NCBI RefSeq assembly: GCF_030272615.1
Contig: NC_081409.1
Span: 879,937,220 to 880,001,219, forward strand
DNA from: Cryptomeria japonica
Lineage: Eukaryota; Streptophyta; Pinopsida; Cupressales; Cupressaceae
Length of the DNA: 64,000 nucleotides
Reading direction: 5' to 3'
The position numbers and the translations under genes were made by a program. A model generated the notes under the pieces. The model worked only from the letters and a program-made list of their open reading frames with translations. It had not been told where the DNA came from and did not search any database. This document shows positions 11,518-23,478 of the stretch, one piece after another. Within the stretch, counting starts at the first letter, position 1; each line of letters starts with the position of its first letter.

Positions 11518-13558
11518 ATGAAGTAGATGATAAAATTTAACTTTCCAACAATACTTATTGTGCAAATTTTTATGTGATTGTGTCAGCCATATGACTAATT
11601 GATATGGTTCACAAAATTGATGATAAATCATATAAAACTTGCTGAAAATACTGGAAGTGGTATCTTAATTCTAAATTTTAGAATTATAATCTTTTGTAAT
11701 GGATACTGAAGGATTTCTTCCCAATTAATTATGGTTCCTACTTTGAATTAATGCTAGTAATTGTAGTCTTCTTTTTTTTAGTTTGAAAATGTAGGTTTTA
11801 GAGTATCTCGTTTGTGCTTTTGAGTTGAAGTTAGCTCAGTTTTCTTGGTGTATCCTCTTTCAAGGCATTCCCATTGGTTTTAAATTAATGCATTTGAGAA
11901 ATTTAGATCCACAATATTCTTTTTGTGTGCTTTAGGAGAATTATAGACATATTTTCTAGTTTTGTGCCAAAGCTTAAGATGTTTGGACATGTATTCATTA
12001 ATCTATCAAGACTTTAAAGCCAAAACATTTATCTTGGCATATGACATTATTAGGGATATAGCAGAGCATTCACTTCAATTGTGCTTGAATTTGGTATATT
12101 CGTAGGGTGGAGATTCTTTTTAGCATTTGGAAAGAGAGAAAATTTGCCATTTTTTTAACTATTCCATTGATCACTAGTTTTCAATTTACTTTAAAGCTAT
12201 TTTCTTTTATAATATTTTATTGTAAATTCAAGTATAAGAAAATAAAGGTACATTTTAGGTTACCCATATAGGTGTTATTTGGTCATTTAGGAAATGCCCT
12301 TTGTGCTATTGATAAGGTTCCTTCGAATCTTAGTTCTTCTCAAGGCTATTCCTCTTCAAAGGTCTCATCTAGGGCACAACCATTCTACTTGTGACTCTCG
12401 GGAGGCTCATTCTCAAGCTTCCCCTCCTTTTTAAAACATATCATGCTTAGAAAGGATCGTCACAACCTATTTCTTGCCACTTTGCTTCACCATGATCTTC
12501 TTTTGATTGAAAAATAGGTTGACCTAAATCCAACAAGTATTTTTAGTTAATACTTGCTATTTCTTCTACTCATATGATCATGGAAGAAATTCAAGAAGAA
12601 AATGATAATGATGGATTAGACTTGCCCATTGCTACTTCAAACCCAATTGATATATGAAACAAATAGGATAAATGAAATCCTCTTTCTCCTCCATTTTTCT
12701 TATCTCTCACCACTTAAAGGTTGTTTATTATGTCTATATTTAAATGTTCTTTGCTTCATATTGTAGTGTCCTATGGACTCTAGGGGTTTGACTTTTTCCA
12801 TTCACCTTTGTTTGTGAATATGTGTAACACTATTTTATTATACACTATACATCAAAAGATAAATTTAATTTTAATAAATTTTAGACAAGATGAAATTGTA
12901 GCTATGATGTGTAACCTATAGTTATATATTTTAATTGTTTATAATACAAAATATTTCATTATTTTTTATCTTATACACACTATTTTAAAAGAAATTAAAA
13001 CTATATTCCTTGCTAAAACTAAAGAGTTACGTAAAGATTTCCACACAACAGTTATCAATAAATCTTAGAGAACAAAAATTCAAGGAGGTTTGTTACAGGT
13101 CCACTGCAGCAAACTTGATAAGAGAACAAAACAAAATAAAATTAAGAGCACAAAAGAAAACCATCGGCCTAAACAATGATGAAGCGTTGAAGAAAGATAA
13201 CATTAATATTTAACATTCTAGCTATAGTAAACATTAGAAGCTCATTTAACGAAACAATCATGAACAACATTCCACTCTTGAAAAACATGAATAAAAAAAC
13301 AGAATTTCTTTGAAAGGTGAATAATTTGTTTCACATATAATGCCAACCTGTAATGTTCCTATAATTCAGAAAGTGAAAGCCAAACTAACGAATCCATCAC
13401 ACAAATAATTTTTTTATACCCACCTCACAAGCTTTCTTCATAGCAAAATATTTAATTATGAAAAACTTGATCTCTGTAACAAAATTGTGATGTAAAAATA
13501 ATATATAGAGTGACCAATGAAACTGTCGGTCCAGTTAATTGTTTATACATTGTGTATA
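11518..13558. other. AT-rich DNA without recognisable genes
   Basis: Both strands carry only short open frames with no recognisable motif. No LTR, inverted repeat or tandem array stands out. It may be old intergenic sequence downstream of the DUF247 remnant. Confidence 0.6.
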
Positions 13559-13876
13559 ATAATTATTGTTTTCATTGACGAAAACAGGAGAGGATACATG
13601 TCTATAAACCACTGTTCATTTCAGATACAACATTGAAAAGTCATAGAGACGGATTTAATGATCGACAAACGTCTCGCTGGATAATGGTAGAGCCCATACT
13701 CAATTTCAAGCCACAGGAAGAAACCCTGATCAGGGATATTACTATACAAGAACCTTCATTAGGCTCTCGGTTATTATGGAGTAAATACATGGAAGAAAAC
13801 CACACGCATTACGGTATAAAAGAAAACGGAAAGCTACTTACGGTTGATTCTTTCTCTCTTATGCACATCGTGGTCC
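13559..13876 (-). repeat. 3' flank shared by the DUF247 paralogues
   Basis: This block matches 59580-59970 and again 60067-60265 by eye: the GTTCAT..TCAGATACA..CATTGAAA string, the GGATAATGGTAGA and ATATTACxATA motifs, and the GGAAGAAAACCACA..TATAxAAGAxAAC segment just before the stop codon side of each gene. It is the conserved 3' untranslated or downstream region of a duplicated DUF247 locus. Confidence 0.75.
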
Positions 13877-14860
13877 ATAGTGCTTAAACAAGCAAAAGAC
13901 CTGAATCGCAGTAAGACAGAGGACAAGGGTTCCTCCGAAGCCTCCAACCACCAGCCATGGTTTTGAACCGTAAGCGTTACAGAATTCATTCCAGAGTATT
14001 GCCGCAGCGGTCCAAAATTTCCTATTGCAGTATTTGATCAGTTTTCTCCTTGTCTTTTCAAATAAATCTTGGCTTGCCGATAAATGTGATTGCTTACACA
14101 AGCTGAAGACTCGGACGGCATCAGAGTGCTGCCAAAGATTACCAACAAGGACGCCCTCTTCTCTCATCACATCTACTCTTTTCTCTGTTTTGCACAGCTC
14201 ATACATCAGCTTTATATATGCAGTCATTGATTTGCTCTTGTAGTACGGAGAGGAATTCTCCAGGGCCACTAAGTTTCCTACATATATTTCTGAGTCCACA
14301 TCCAATTTTAGCGAAGGCAAAGTGAGGGTTTTTCCCTCAAATCTAGTGTCGACCACTTTTTTACTATCGGCCTTTAATACAACTCCTGCATTCTTTAGTT
14401 GAACTGCAGATGGAACTTTCTGCCGCCACTCCTTTGATCGAGAAGGGTTTTGTATGTTTTCGGAATGTTGCAGAGGACATCCAAAAGACAAGCACTGACC
14501 ACCATCTAAATCTGTCAAAGACGAGCAACAAACGTTGAGTTTTGCTTCATTGTCATTTTCGGATGCCACAACTCCAAGACAAAAGTAGTGATATATGTCC
14601 AGCATATGGTCATGTCTCGGTGATTCACCCTGTGCGCAAAACTCGAAAAGGCCGATAGCAGAATTTATCGAGCACTTTCCACAGCAACTTGTCAAATTCA
14701 GCTCGGGAATTCTTCATCTCCATAGCAAGAACATCTTCCAAGATAAATAGTGGTATTTGATTATCTAGCTTGATTAAATCCTTCATGATCACAGACTTAA
14801 CCCAAGGATTCTCGGATTCGGATCCGAAAATAGGATGATACTTTTGAAAGGAAGCAAAGG
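13860..14860 (-). pseudogene. DUF247 membrane protein, 5' half lost
   Basis: The minus-strand protein matches the C-terminal two thirds of the intact paralogue at 60248-61681: HPIFGSESENP, IMKDLIKLDNQIPLF, the YHYFCLGVV block, GKTLTLPSLKLDVDSEIYV, MYELCKTEKRVDVMRE and the final membrane anchor GSKPWLVVGGFGG. A one-base frameshift near 14645-14655 separates the part upstream of FEFCAQG. At 14860 the gene stops where the LTR of Copia-F begins; the N-terminal third is absent. The family is plant-specific and of unknown biochemical role, anchored in membranes by the C-terminal helix. The long open C-terminal frame (278 codons) suggests fairly recent loss. Confidence 0.88.
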
Positions 14861-15496
14861 TGTGTGGAAACGTTTTCTACGTTAATCTCGAGAGGACAAT
14901 TATGCAAATTTCAACTTCACTATCACAAAGATCACAAGAAACACATAGAGTAAAAGTAAAACAATAAACACATAACATAGCGATTATCGTGGGGAAAACT
15001 CATACAAGAGATTACAATACACTTGCAATGCAAGTTCTTACAAGAGCATCACCTCAACTCAAGCTCGGAGAGACTTCACTATCATCCTTCTAGTACCCAG
15101 CCTTGCAAACCAAACTCCATCATGCAAACTCCTCTCCAAGCCCTCATTATATAGGAATTTTACAACCTGGAAACCATTTGTGGTTTTACAATACCATGGG
15201 CAAAACCTCCATGACACGTGTTGTCCACCCTTGACATTTGTTTTTCCAAGATAAGAAAACCAGGTTAAAAATAGTTACTCACGTCCAAACTCTTATCCCC
15301 TATTTTTGACCCTCATCACTAACATGAAATGTGTCATATAATCTCTAAAAATGGCCCTCCTATATTATACTATGAACAAGGCATCTTTTGACAACTCATA
15401 TACCTTTTTCCAAGGCACCGACACATGGGAAACCTCCCAACTACATTTGGAATTATTTACTAAAAATTGTAAGGTTGAGACACATGTATCTCAACA
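14861..15496 (-). repeat. 3' LTR of Copia-F (about 636 bp)
   Basis: On the minus strand it starts TGTTGAGATACATG directly after the polypurine tract AAGTGGGAGAA (15497-15507) and ends TTTCCACACA at the DUF247 break. No partner LTR exists in the window, so the inner end rests on the polypurine tract and the outer end on the loss of DUF247 homology. Confidence 0.75.
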
Positions 15497-15551
15497 TTCT
15501 CCCACTTGTCGAATACCTTGCAAGAGTCAGGATATCCATATTACCATGGAC

Positions 15552-16774
15552 TCAGCAGTCAAGGGCCAAGAGGCCCATAGACTCCGAACACCATTTGAAC
15601 TTCTTTGTGCTCATGGGTTTAGTTAATGAATCAACAACATTCACCAAAGTTTCTACCTTCTCCAGCTTCACCCTGCCATCCTCAACCATATCTCTCACAA
15701 AATGATATTGCACATCAATGTGTTTGGTCCTGGCATGAAAAGTCAGGTTCTTGGCTAGGCAGATTGCACTCTGACTATCAATATAAATTGTCACTGCACC
15801 CTGTTTAAACTCTATATCTGAACACAATCTCTTAAGCCAAATGGCTTCTTTGCAGGCATGAGTAGCTGCCATATACTCTGCCTCTGTAGTGGACAAAGCG
15901 ACCACAACCTGTCGCTTGCTCATCCAACTAATTGCACCACCAAATAATGTAAACATATATGCACTAGTGGATCTTCTTCTATCAACATCACCAGCCCAGT
16001 CTGAATCCACAAAGCCTCTAATATCCAAGGAATGTTCATTTCCTGGTCCATGAAAACATATAGAGTACTCTGAGGTACCCCGCAAGTATCTAAAAGCTTT
16101 TTTTACTGCATCCCAATGTGCTCTTCCTGGATTAGACATGTAACAGAAAAGTACTCCCACTGCTTGGGCAATATCTGATCTTGTACAAACCATAGCATAC
16201 ATCAAACTTCCAACAGCACTTTGGTATGGTACTTGACTCATCTCTTCCATCTCGAATGGGGATGTAGGACATTGTGAACTAGAAACCTTTGTTCCCATTG
16301 TAACAGGGACACTCAATGGTTTAGAATCTTGCATATTAAATCTTCTTAGAACAGTACCAACATACTTACTTTGGCCTAGCCAAAGCTTTTTGTTTTGTCT
16401 ATCTCTTACAATCTCCATTCTCAAAATGTGTCTTGTTGCACCAAGATCTTTCATATCAAATTTTGTCGAGAGTTGAGATTTTAATTCTACAATCAAACCT
16501 TTTCCTTTCCCAATAAACAACATGTCATCAATATACAAGGCAATATCTAGGAAACGATCACCATCATATTTGAAATATATATAGTTATCAGATTTAGACC
16601 GCACAAACCCCAATCTCAATACATATGTATCAAACTTTTGGTACCACATTCTAGGACTCATTTTTCATACAAGAATTTCTTCAACTTATAGACTAAATTA
16701 TTTTTACCTTTTACCACATAGTGCTCTGGCTGTGTCATATTAATTTCTTCCTCCAAATCTCCATGAAGGAAAAT
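15552..16774 (-). pseudogene. Copia reverse transcriptase-RNase H, 5' truncated
   Basis: The minus strand is open for 369 codons from 16661 to 15552. It shows SPRMWYQKFDTY, the RT active site YIDD at 16524-16535, SPFEMEEM..YQSAVGSLMYA, and the RNase H blocks RGFVDSDWAGD, SKRQVVVALSTTEAEYMAA and LAKNLTFHARTKHIDVQYHF. A small deletion near 16662 puts the upstream RT part (HGDLEEEINMTQPEHYV) in another frame. Gag, protease and integrase are missing. Nearly intact RNase H with no internal stops contrasts with the many stops in Copia-D. Confidence 0.92.
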
Positions 16775-18359
16775 TGCCTTATAGGCTTAGGAATGCTTTG
16801 GAAAGTATTGAAATATGTTTAGAAAGTGTTTTTAATCATTTCTAGGTTATTTTTGAAGGTTGGGTTTGTTAGGTTGCTCAAATTGCCATTTGGAGCAACA
16901 AAAGTTGTCATTTTGCTTGTAAAAGTTGTCATTTTAGACACTTTTTTGTAAAAAGAAGACAAAAATGCCTTATGTCCATACAAGAATTGATAAATACCTC
17001 CAAATACTATATATATGCCTCCCTCTTCTTTGTATAGGGTTGGCTTTTGTGCTTTCTATCATAATCAATCAAAAGAGCAGAAATTTTCATGTTTTTTCTC
17101 ATGTTTTGCACTCCATTTGTATAGCAGCCCATACTGGGACTTCTCATTTTTATGCTATACCTTTTGGAAAGTAATTTTAATGTATATTCAATGATATTCA
17201 TGTAATTAGATTGTAGGTTTTGTGTTTGGAAGTGGGTTGTACAAAAAGTTTCATTTTTGACTCTTTTGCTGCCCTGTCAAGGGTTTTGGTCTCCAAAATG
17301 CATCAACTTGTCTAATTCCAGGTTTGGGATCCCATGGATGGATTTAGAAAAGTTTTATTGCTAATGTATAGTGTATATAATTCATCTTTTGGTCAGGGTT
17401 GTGCAAAGCAAGTGTTTTTGAGTCCATGCTAGGCAAGTTGGAGATGAACTTGACTAGCAAATTTGAGAAAGACTCAAATAAGTTTGTGCTCAGAGGTCAA
17501 TTGAGTGAAAAAAATTGAGGAAGAGGTATGCAATATCACTCAAGGGGTTTTGGATGCATTTGGAGCTCCAAATAGTGTTCTTTTCATCTTGCAAGTGTGT
17601 GTTAACTTTAGTTTGCAGCAAGCATACATTTTTCAGATTTATGACAGTCAAAATTGGTCTCGGTGCAGAGATGATAACGTTTTATTTCACTGTTGGATCT
17701 TTATGAATTGTTGATATGTTTCTCTTAATATAGTTGTCTAAAAATCCACCAAAGCGATTGAACTATTCTTTCCTAGTTTGGAAGTTATTAATGTTTGAGT
17801 GTGTTGAAGTAGTGGATGGTAACAAGTGCCCAGTTTTGGGAAATTAATGCCTTTATGAATCCAAGTTTGCTTTATGAACACATTCATACTTTGGTATCTT
17901 GCAACAGGGCTAACAAATATTACTAGAGGTTGATATATCCATTGCTGAAGTTTTCTATGGTGATCTAACCTTGCAAAGTGTAGGAAAAATAGTGGTTTGA
18001 CAGTGACAATGTTTTTTTAATCATTTTAATGTTGTATGGCAAGTGTTTGGTGTAATGACAGTGCAGGGCAGAGTTAGAAAGTAGTTCAAAGTGATGAGGC
18101 AGAGATTATAAAAGAGTTTTGAAGTTTGGTGTGTGGTGCAAGAGTAACTTCCTTTGTAACTTGAGAAAGCAAACAAGAACAATGTTGTGTAACACGCAAC
18201 AGTGAGGTTGTTTGAGGAGAAGTGTGGGTGTTAGAGTTTAGTTGGATGTTGCCAACACAAATTGAATACAATAAAAAAAAAAAAGCATAAACTTGGGTCC
18301 ATTTGACAATTAGACCAATTTAGGCTCATTGAGTAACTTCTCACTCAATCTCCCTATCA
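16775..18359 (+). repeat. 5' LTR of element A, left end truncated
   Basis: It aligns along its whole length with 52078-53641 (TGCCTTATAGGCTTA start, the AACAAAAGTTGTCATTTTAG block, the end CACTCAATCTCCCTATCA). About 220 bp at the start of the downstream LTR are missing here; instead copia sequence abuts at 16774. Confidence 0.9.
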
Positions 18360-18362
18360 TAG

Positions 18363-18374
18363 TGTTATCAGAGC
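18363..18374 (+). other. Primer binding site of element A
   Basis: TGTTATCAGAGC begins three bases after the LTR's CA end. It matches the initiator tRNA-Met primer site with one mismatch. Confidence 0.85.
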
Positions 18375-18441
18375 ACAGTATGATTCAGATGAAAAGAGAA
18401 AACAAATTGACTTAGGATCAGTAGAATCCTTAGAAGAAAAC

Positions 18442-19079
18442 ATGGCGACTAATGCTGAGTTAGCCAAGAAGTTCTAAGACCAAGAAGAAGAAAATAGAGC
18501 ACTCAAAGAGAGGTTGGAGCAACTAGTAGTGAAATTGGCTAAAGTAGAAGTCAAAACTGAAGAAGTCCATGATAAGGTTGGAGATGAGGGAAAAATGGTG
18601 GCAATAGAAGATGGGGTTCCCATACCTGACCCTATTATTGAGCAAGAACCATTCTTGAAGGCTTTGAGAGCCATGAGTGGTAAAAACTTAGAGGGAGTGG
18701 GTCTTTTTAGTGGAAAGATGGATCCGGATGCTCTTATAGAGTGGATTGAAGGCCTAGAAAACCATTTTGAATGTGATGGAATAACTGAAGCACAAAAGGT
18801 TAAAGTAGCAAAATCAAGGTTGAGAGGGGCATCCTTAACTTTGTGGAAGTTCATCCAAGAGGAAAGGGTGAAAGAAGGTAAGCAACCAATAGCCACCTAG
18901 AAAGTAATGATATACAAGATTAGAGAAACCTATCTTCCCAAAGACTATGAAATCCAACTACATAGGAAAAGACAAATTTGAGACAAAAAAACTTAGATGT
19001 CAGTAGCTACACCGAGGAGTTCCAAAAATATGCATGAGATCCAAAGTAGTAGAAGATGAGAGTATAAATGTAGCAAGGT
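18442..19079 (+). pseudogene. Element A gag, N-terminal part
   Basis: The ATG at 18442 starts an acidic, Glu/Lys-rich coiled-coil-like region. The conserved gypsy Gag core follows (LFSGKMDPDALIEWIEGLEN, about 18706-18765; LTLWKFIQEERVK, about 18838). The first stop, TAA at about 18475, stands in a KF*DQEEEN context where Gln fits. Further stops (18898) and frame slips follow. The reading ends at 19079 in a V-A-R context and resumes at 33267 with YLNGLRWNI, so the DNA transposon Tn split the gag here. Confidence 0.88.
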
Positions 19080-19128
19080 GGGTAAGTGCACAAAGATGGT
19101 GGTAAAAAAGGGGGGTATAAGTGGACAC
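19080..19128 (+). repeat. Left terminal inverted repeat of Tn
   Basis: It reads GGGTAAG, then TGCACAAAGATGGTGGT, an A-run, a 10-base insert and GTGGACAC. Against the reverse complement of 33224-33262 only the WWR triplet near the tip, a few A-run bases and the insert differ. Confidence 0.85.
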
Positions 19129-19942
19129 TTTTTCTTTTTGAAATAAGGTGAACCTAAACTTGGAGGCAAAATTTGAAAGTCATCCACTCAAGATATGAAG
19201 ATAATCAAACACCAAATATTGTAGTACTCTAAATCTAGTTTCCAAACTACTGAACTTTTTCAAAATTGGATAAGATTAAGGGGGTCAAATCCTTCGCGCA
19301 CGAAAAAATGACCCTGATTTTTTCTGAAAAACATAACATAGTGTCTGACATGCGCATCAAAAAAGTCATAGTTAGATTTAGTATTTTGATAAATCCTTTG
19401 GCAGAAAGATAGTTAAGAGTGAGCACTAGAAGATGTGTATTTTTTGTTGAGTATTTTTTTTTAATGATTTTTCCAATCGAGCACATCCTGAAAATTAGGT
19501 ATCTGTTCATGCACGAAACATAAGTTGCACTAAACAAATCGAAAATACAATTTTTTTTATTAATTGTAAATAATTAAGTGCACTACAATAATATATAAAG
19601 TTTTTTAAATTTGGATAAGTATATCAAAAGTTATTCAAAAAATGGTGCACCTATGTCTGTGAGAACTATGGAGACACTAGTAAAAGAAATTCAATAATAA
19701 TATGTTATTGTTGTTCAAATTGAAAAAAAATTATATGGTTAGAAAGCTCAGAAGATGGGTGAAAATATGGTGGCAATTTTAGAAATACCCACTTTATGAA
19801 GTGTAAACCTGATGATGACAAAGTCGATAAAGCAAGTTGATAAAATAAAACACATCAAAAATGAGAGAAATGGAGGGAAATCAAACTTCCAATCCATGGC
19901 TTTGTCATCCAGGCCTATTTCCAAGCCTAAACAGTCAAAAGT

Positions 19943-20068
19943 GTGTACGGGGTACTTATGGTTTAAAAAGCATGTACAAGGTATTTATGGTTTTAAAAAA
20001 CAAGTACGAGTACTTATAGTGTAAGCAACGTGTACGCGCTTGTTCCCTATAAACAACGCGTACACGCT
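19943..20068 (+). repeat. Left subterminal motif cluster 1 of Tn
   Basis: Five GTAC-centred motifs recur at about 29-30 bp spacing: GTGTACGGGGTAC (19943), GCATGTACAAGG (about 19970), CAAGTACGAGTAC (about 20001), ACGTGTACGCGCT (20028) and AACGCGTACACGCT (20055). Such arrays near transposon ends usually bind the element's own protein. Confidence 0.65.
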
Positions 20069-20070
20069 AT

Positions 20071-20225
20071 TGTATAATATGATATTCTATGTATAATATG
20101 TGTATATACATATAATATATGTAATATATAATATGAGTATAATATGACATTGTATATATAATATGTTTATATACATATAATATATGTATATATATATAAT
20201 ATATTAAACATATATATACACATGT
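20071..20225. repeat. (TA)-rich microsatellite
   Basis: Imperfect TATA/TATG repeats (for example ATATAATATGTATATATA) fill this stretch. It has no coding content. Confidence 0.85.
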
Positions 20226-21099
20226 AAGTGTATCATCTCTCCCTCTCAAACACATACAAGGTCTCTCTCTCTCTCTCTCATTCTGCTTCTCTCCCTCCAT
20301 ACCCCATTGCAACTGTGTTTGGACTTCTATAGAAGTAAGTGAATTTATTTCTTGTTTGCAACTTCCTCTTTGATTTTTATCATGTATCCTCTCCAAAAAA
20401 ATTGACTGATGGATCTGTGTGTATACTGAATAGAAGGAATAGGGTTTGAAATTGAACCATGGGTGTATTACCGTGACAAACAAGGAAACATGTAGCAATA
20501 TTCTTCTCGAATGCATTTTCAATGAGCAGAGCAGATGTGGAAAATAGTGTCAACAAAGCAACATGATGAGTCAGAGTACCTGCAATATGTTTTTTAGAAG
20601 AAAACAACAGGTAGGAAGAGAAAGAGGGAGAGTTACACAGATGATGTCCCTGTATAGTGATAGTGGTGGGTATGCAAGAGTTCCCATGTTGTTACACAAT
20701 GCCTGTCACCTTAAAGAAATTAAAGTTTGTTGTATGCATGGCAGTGGTAGTATATGATGATCATCACTTGTCAAATAGCTTGGAACGGTACATACCCATA
20801 AAAGAAATCAAGTGTGTAATTCCTATAGTTATAATTGAGATCAGTGTTTATAACCTTGAAAATTTAATAGCATCATATGTTTTAGAACTTAGGCAGCACT
20901 CTTAGGGTTAGGTAAAGCTCTTACACTTGCTTTTTAGTGAAGCCTCATTGTTTGTTCGCTTGGAGTCTTGTTGTATGATGTTCTATTCATAACTTTAAAT
21001 TTAATATATCATTTTATTAGCCCACCATATGACCCCTTAGGTGTCATTAGAGGTCATATTGTTTCCTAAGAGGTCATGTATGGTATCTTGTGACCCCCT
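20226..21099 (+). other. Tn left arm with a possible untranslated first exon
   Basis: The piece around 20226-20335 holds CTCTCTC runs, CTCCATACCCC and a splice-donor-like GAAGTAAGTGAATTT. A very similar donor context (AAAAGTAAGTGAATTT) occurs at about 23258, before the transposase-like gene. The rest to 21099 has no recognisable gene. Confidence 0.35.
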
Positions 21100-21647
21100 T
21101 AAGACCCCTCTCTTCCCTCCCCCCTGACTCTCCCCCCTCTCCCTCTCTCTCGACTCCCTCTCCTCCCTCCCTCTCTCTCCTCCCCTCTACCTCTCTCCCT
21201 CTCCCCTTTCCTCCATACGCCTTCTTCTCTCCCATCCCCCTCTTCTCTCCTCTCTCCTCTCTCTCTCTCTCTCTCTCACCCCCTCCCTCTACCTCTCTCC
21301 CTCTCTCTACCTTCCCTCCCCCCTCTTCTCTCCCCTCTCTCCCTCCCTCTACCTCTCCCTTCCCAACCTCTTCTCTCCCTCGCTCCCTCTCTGTCCCTCT
21401 CCCCCTCTCCTCTCCTTCCCTCTCTCTCCCCTTCTCCCCCTCTTCTCTCCCTCTCTCCCTCTCCCTTCCTCCATACCCCTTCTCTCTCTCCTCTCTCTCA
21501 CTCACTCTCTCTCTCTCTCCCTCTCCCCTCTCTCTCTCTCTCTCTAATATATATATATACCCCTTCTTCTCTCACTCTCTCCCTTCCTCTACCTCTCTCT
21601 ACCTTCCCTCCCCCATCTCTTTCTCTCTCCCTCTCTCTCCCTCTCCA

Positions 21648-21693
<46 letters not shown>

Positions 21694-21832
21694 CTCTACC
21701 TCCTCCCTCCCCCCCTCTCTCTCTCTCCTCCTTCCATCCCTCTCTCTCCCTCCCTCTCCTCTCCCTCCTTCCCCTCTCTCCCTCTCACTTCCTCTCCCTC
21801 CTTCCCCTCTCTCCCTCTCACTTCCTCCATAC

Positions 21833-21866
<34 letters not shown>

Positions 21867-21911
21867 CTCTCTCTCTCCTCCCCCTCTCTCCCTCCCTCCC
21901 TCTCCCTCCCT

Positions 21912-21974
<63 letters not shown>

Positions 21975-22083
21975 CCCCCTCTCCCCTCTCCCTCTTTCCA
22001 TCTCTCCCTCTCCCCTCCCTCCCTCTCCCTCCTTCCCTCTCTCCCTCCTCCCTTCCTCCATAACCCTTCCTCTCTCTCTCTCC

Positions 22084-22126
<43 letters not shown>

Positions 22127-22193
22127 CCTCCCTCCCTCTTCTATCCCTCTCTCTCCCTCTCCCTCCTTCCCTCTCTCCCTCTCCCTTCCTCCA

Positions 22194-22234
<41 letters not shown>

Positions 22235-22246
22235 TCCCTTCCTCCA

Positions 22247-22289
<43 letters not shown>

Positions 22290-22593
22290 TCCATACCCCT
22301 TCTTCTCTCCCACCCCTCTTCTCTCACTCTCTCCCTCCCTCTACCTCTCTCCCTCTCTCTCTCCCTCTCCCTCTCCTCTCCCTCCCCCTCTCTCTTCTTT
22401 CCCTCTCTCTCTCCTCTCCCTCCCTCCTCTATCTCTCTCTATCTCCCTTCCTCTACCTCTCTCTCTCTCTCCCCCTCCCTCTACCTCTCACCCTTTCTCT
22501 TCCTTCCCCCCTCTTCTCTCCCTCTCTCCCTCTCTCTCCCTTCCCCCCTCTTCTCTCCCTCTCCCTCTCTCTCCTTCTCCCTTCTTCCCTCCT

Positions 22594-22664
<71 letters not shown>

Positions 22665-22731
22665 TCCCCCCTTCTCTCCCTCTCTCCCTCTCTCCCCCTC
22701 TCCCTTCCTCCATAACCCTTCTTCTCTCCCA

Positions 22732-22774
<43 letters not shown>

Positions 22775-22880
22775 CTCTCCCTTCCCCCCCTCTTCTCTCC
22801 CTCTCTCCCTCTCCCTTCCTCCATACCCCTTCTTCTTTCCCACCTCCCCTCTTCTCTCTCTCTCTCTGTGTCTCTTTCCC
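21100..22880. repeat. 1.8-kb pyrimidine-only tract, (CT)n with minisatellite units
   Basis: The plus strand is almost entirely C and T for about 1.8 kb, with long pure (TC)n runs (for example 22595-22660). Nine TCCATA interruptions (near 21210, 21470, 21829, 22050, 22189, 22242, 22287, 22708 and 22818) mark larger repeated units such as CTTCCTCCATACCCC. Frames through it give only Ser/Leu/Pro or Arg/Glu/Gly strings and are not genes. Long polypurine-polypyrimidine DNA can form triplex structures. Confidence 0.95.
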
Positions 22881-22898
22881 CCCTCTACCTCTCTCAAG

Positions 22899-23140
22899 AG
22901 CACGTATGAGGTACTGAAACTATTAGTTCCCTGCCTTGCCATAACTTTTTTAAGGCTTAGTGGTGCGTACGTGGTACTTATTACTCATAAGCACGTACAG
23001 GGTACTATTCCCATTATTCGTTACCCTGCGATAACATTTTTAGGCTTAGTAGCACGTACACGCTACTTATCAGCCCAGAATGGGAAAAAAGAAAACCATT
23101 GGGCTTGTCAACATTTTATGGTCTAACAGCATGTACGCGG
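22899..23140 (+). repeat. Left subterminal motif cluster 2 of Tn
   Basis: AGCACGTATGAGGTACT (22899), GTGCGTACGTGGTACTT (22964), AGCACGTACAGGGTACT (22990), AGCACGTACACGCTACT (23051) and AGCATGTACGCGG (23128) recur after the pyrimidine tract. They share the core of the clusters at 19943-20068 and 32993-33194, so the tract has expanded inside the subterminal region. Confidence 0.6.
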
Positions 23141-23478
23141 TTTATAGACATAGTTTTAGTTGCCCAAGAGCCTCAACAACCTCAAAAGAAGTTTTTGAGG
23201 TCATTGAAGGCCCCACTGGAACTATGTCTTCGCTTCTATCACTGTTGCATACATAAAAGTAAGTGAATTTTTTGTTTTTGCATGATTTCAAATGATTGAA
23301 TTGTTGTTTTTATTAGATTTTTGTTTTTGCATGGTTTCAAATGATTGAATTGTGTTGTTTAATAGTTTGATTCCAAAAAATAGTGATAAGATGCATATTT
23401 ATGGTTATTTATTTATTTTTGAACTTTTCTTTACATATATATGTAATATGATTCTATTTAGGTCAACCGATATCAACC

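Larger units (their letters stand above)
14861..16774 (-). mobile_element. Ty1/copia element ('Copia-F'), 5' part lost
   Basis: On the minus strand this holds the end of pol (RT and RNase H), a polypurine tract, and one LTR ending inside the DUF247 pseudogene. It stops abruptly in the RT segment FLHGDLEEE at 16774, where the LTR of element A begins. The other half of the element is not present beyond element A. The left flanking bases AAAGG (14856-14860) would be one copy of the target duplication. The long uninterrupted pol frame suggests it is younger than Copia-D. Confidence 0.88.

Noticed and set aside
20067-20522. Tyr/Ile-rich minus-strand frame
   Set aside because: Its C-terminal half is a translation of the TA microsatellite, so it is unlikely to be a gene.
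21090-22715. A 541-codon open frame rich in Ser, Leu and Pro
   Set aside because: It is only the translation of the CT microsatellite; every frame of such a tract is open and low in complexity.
21074-22942. Long minus-strand frames rich in Arg, Glu and Gly
   Set aside because: They are the complement of the same pyrimidine tract and have no start context or domain.
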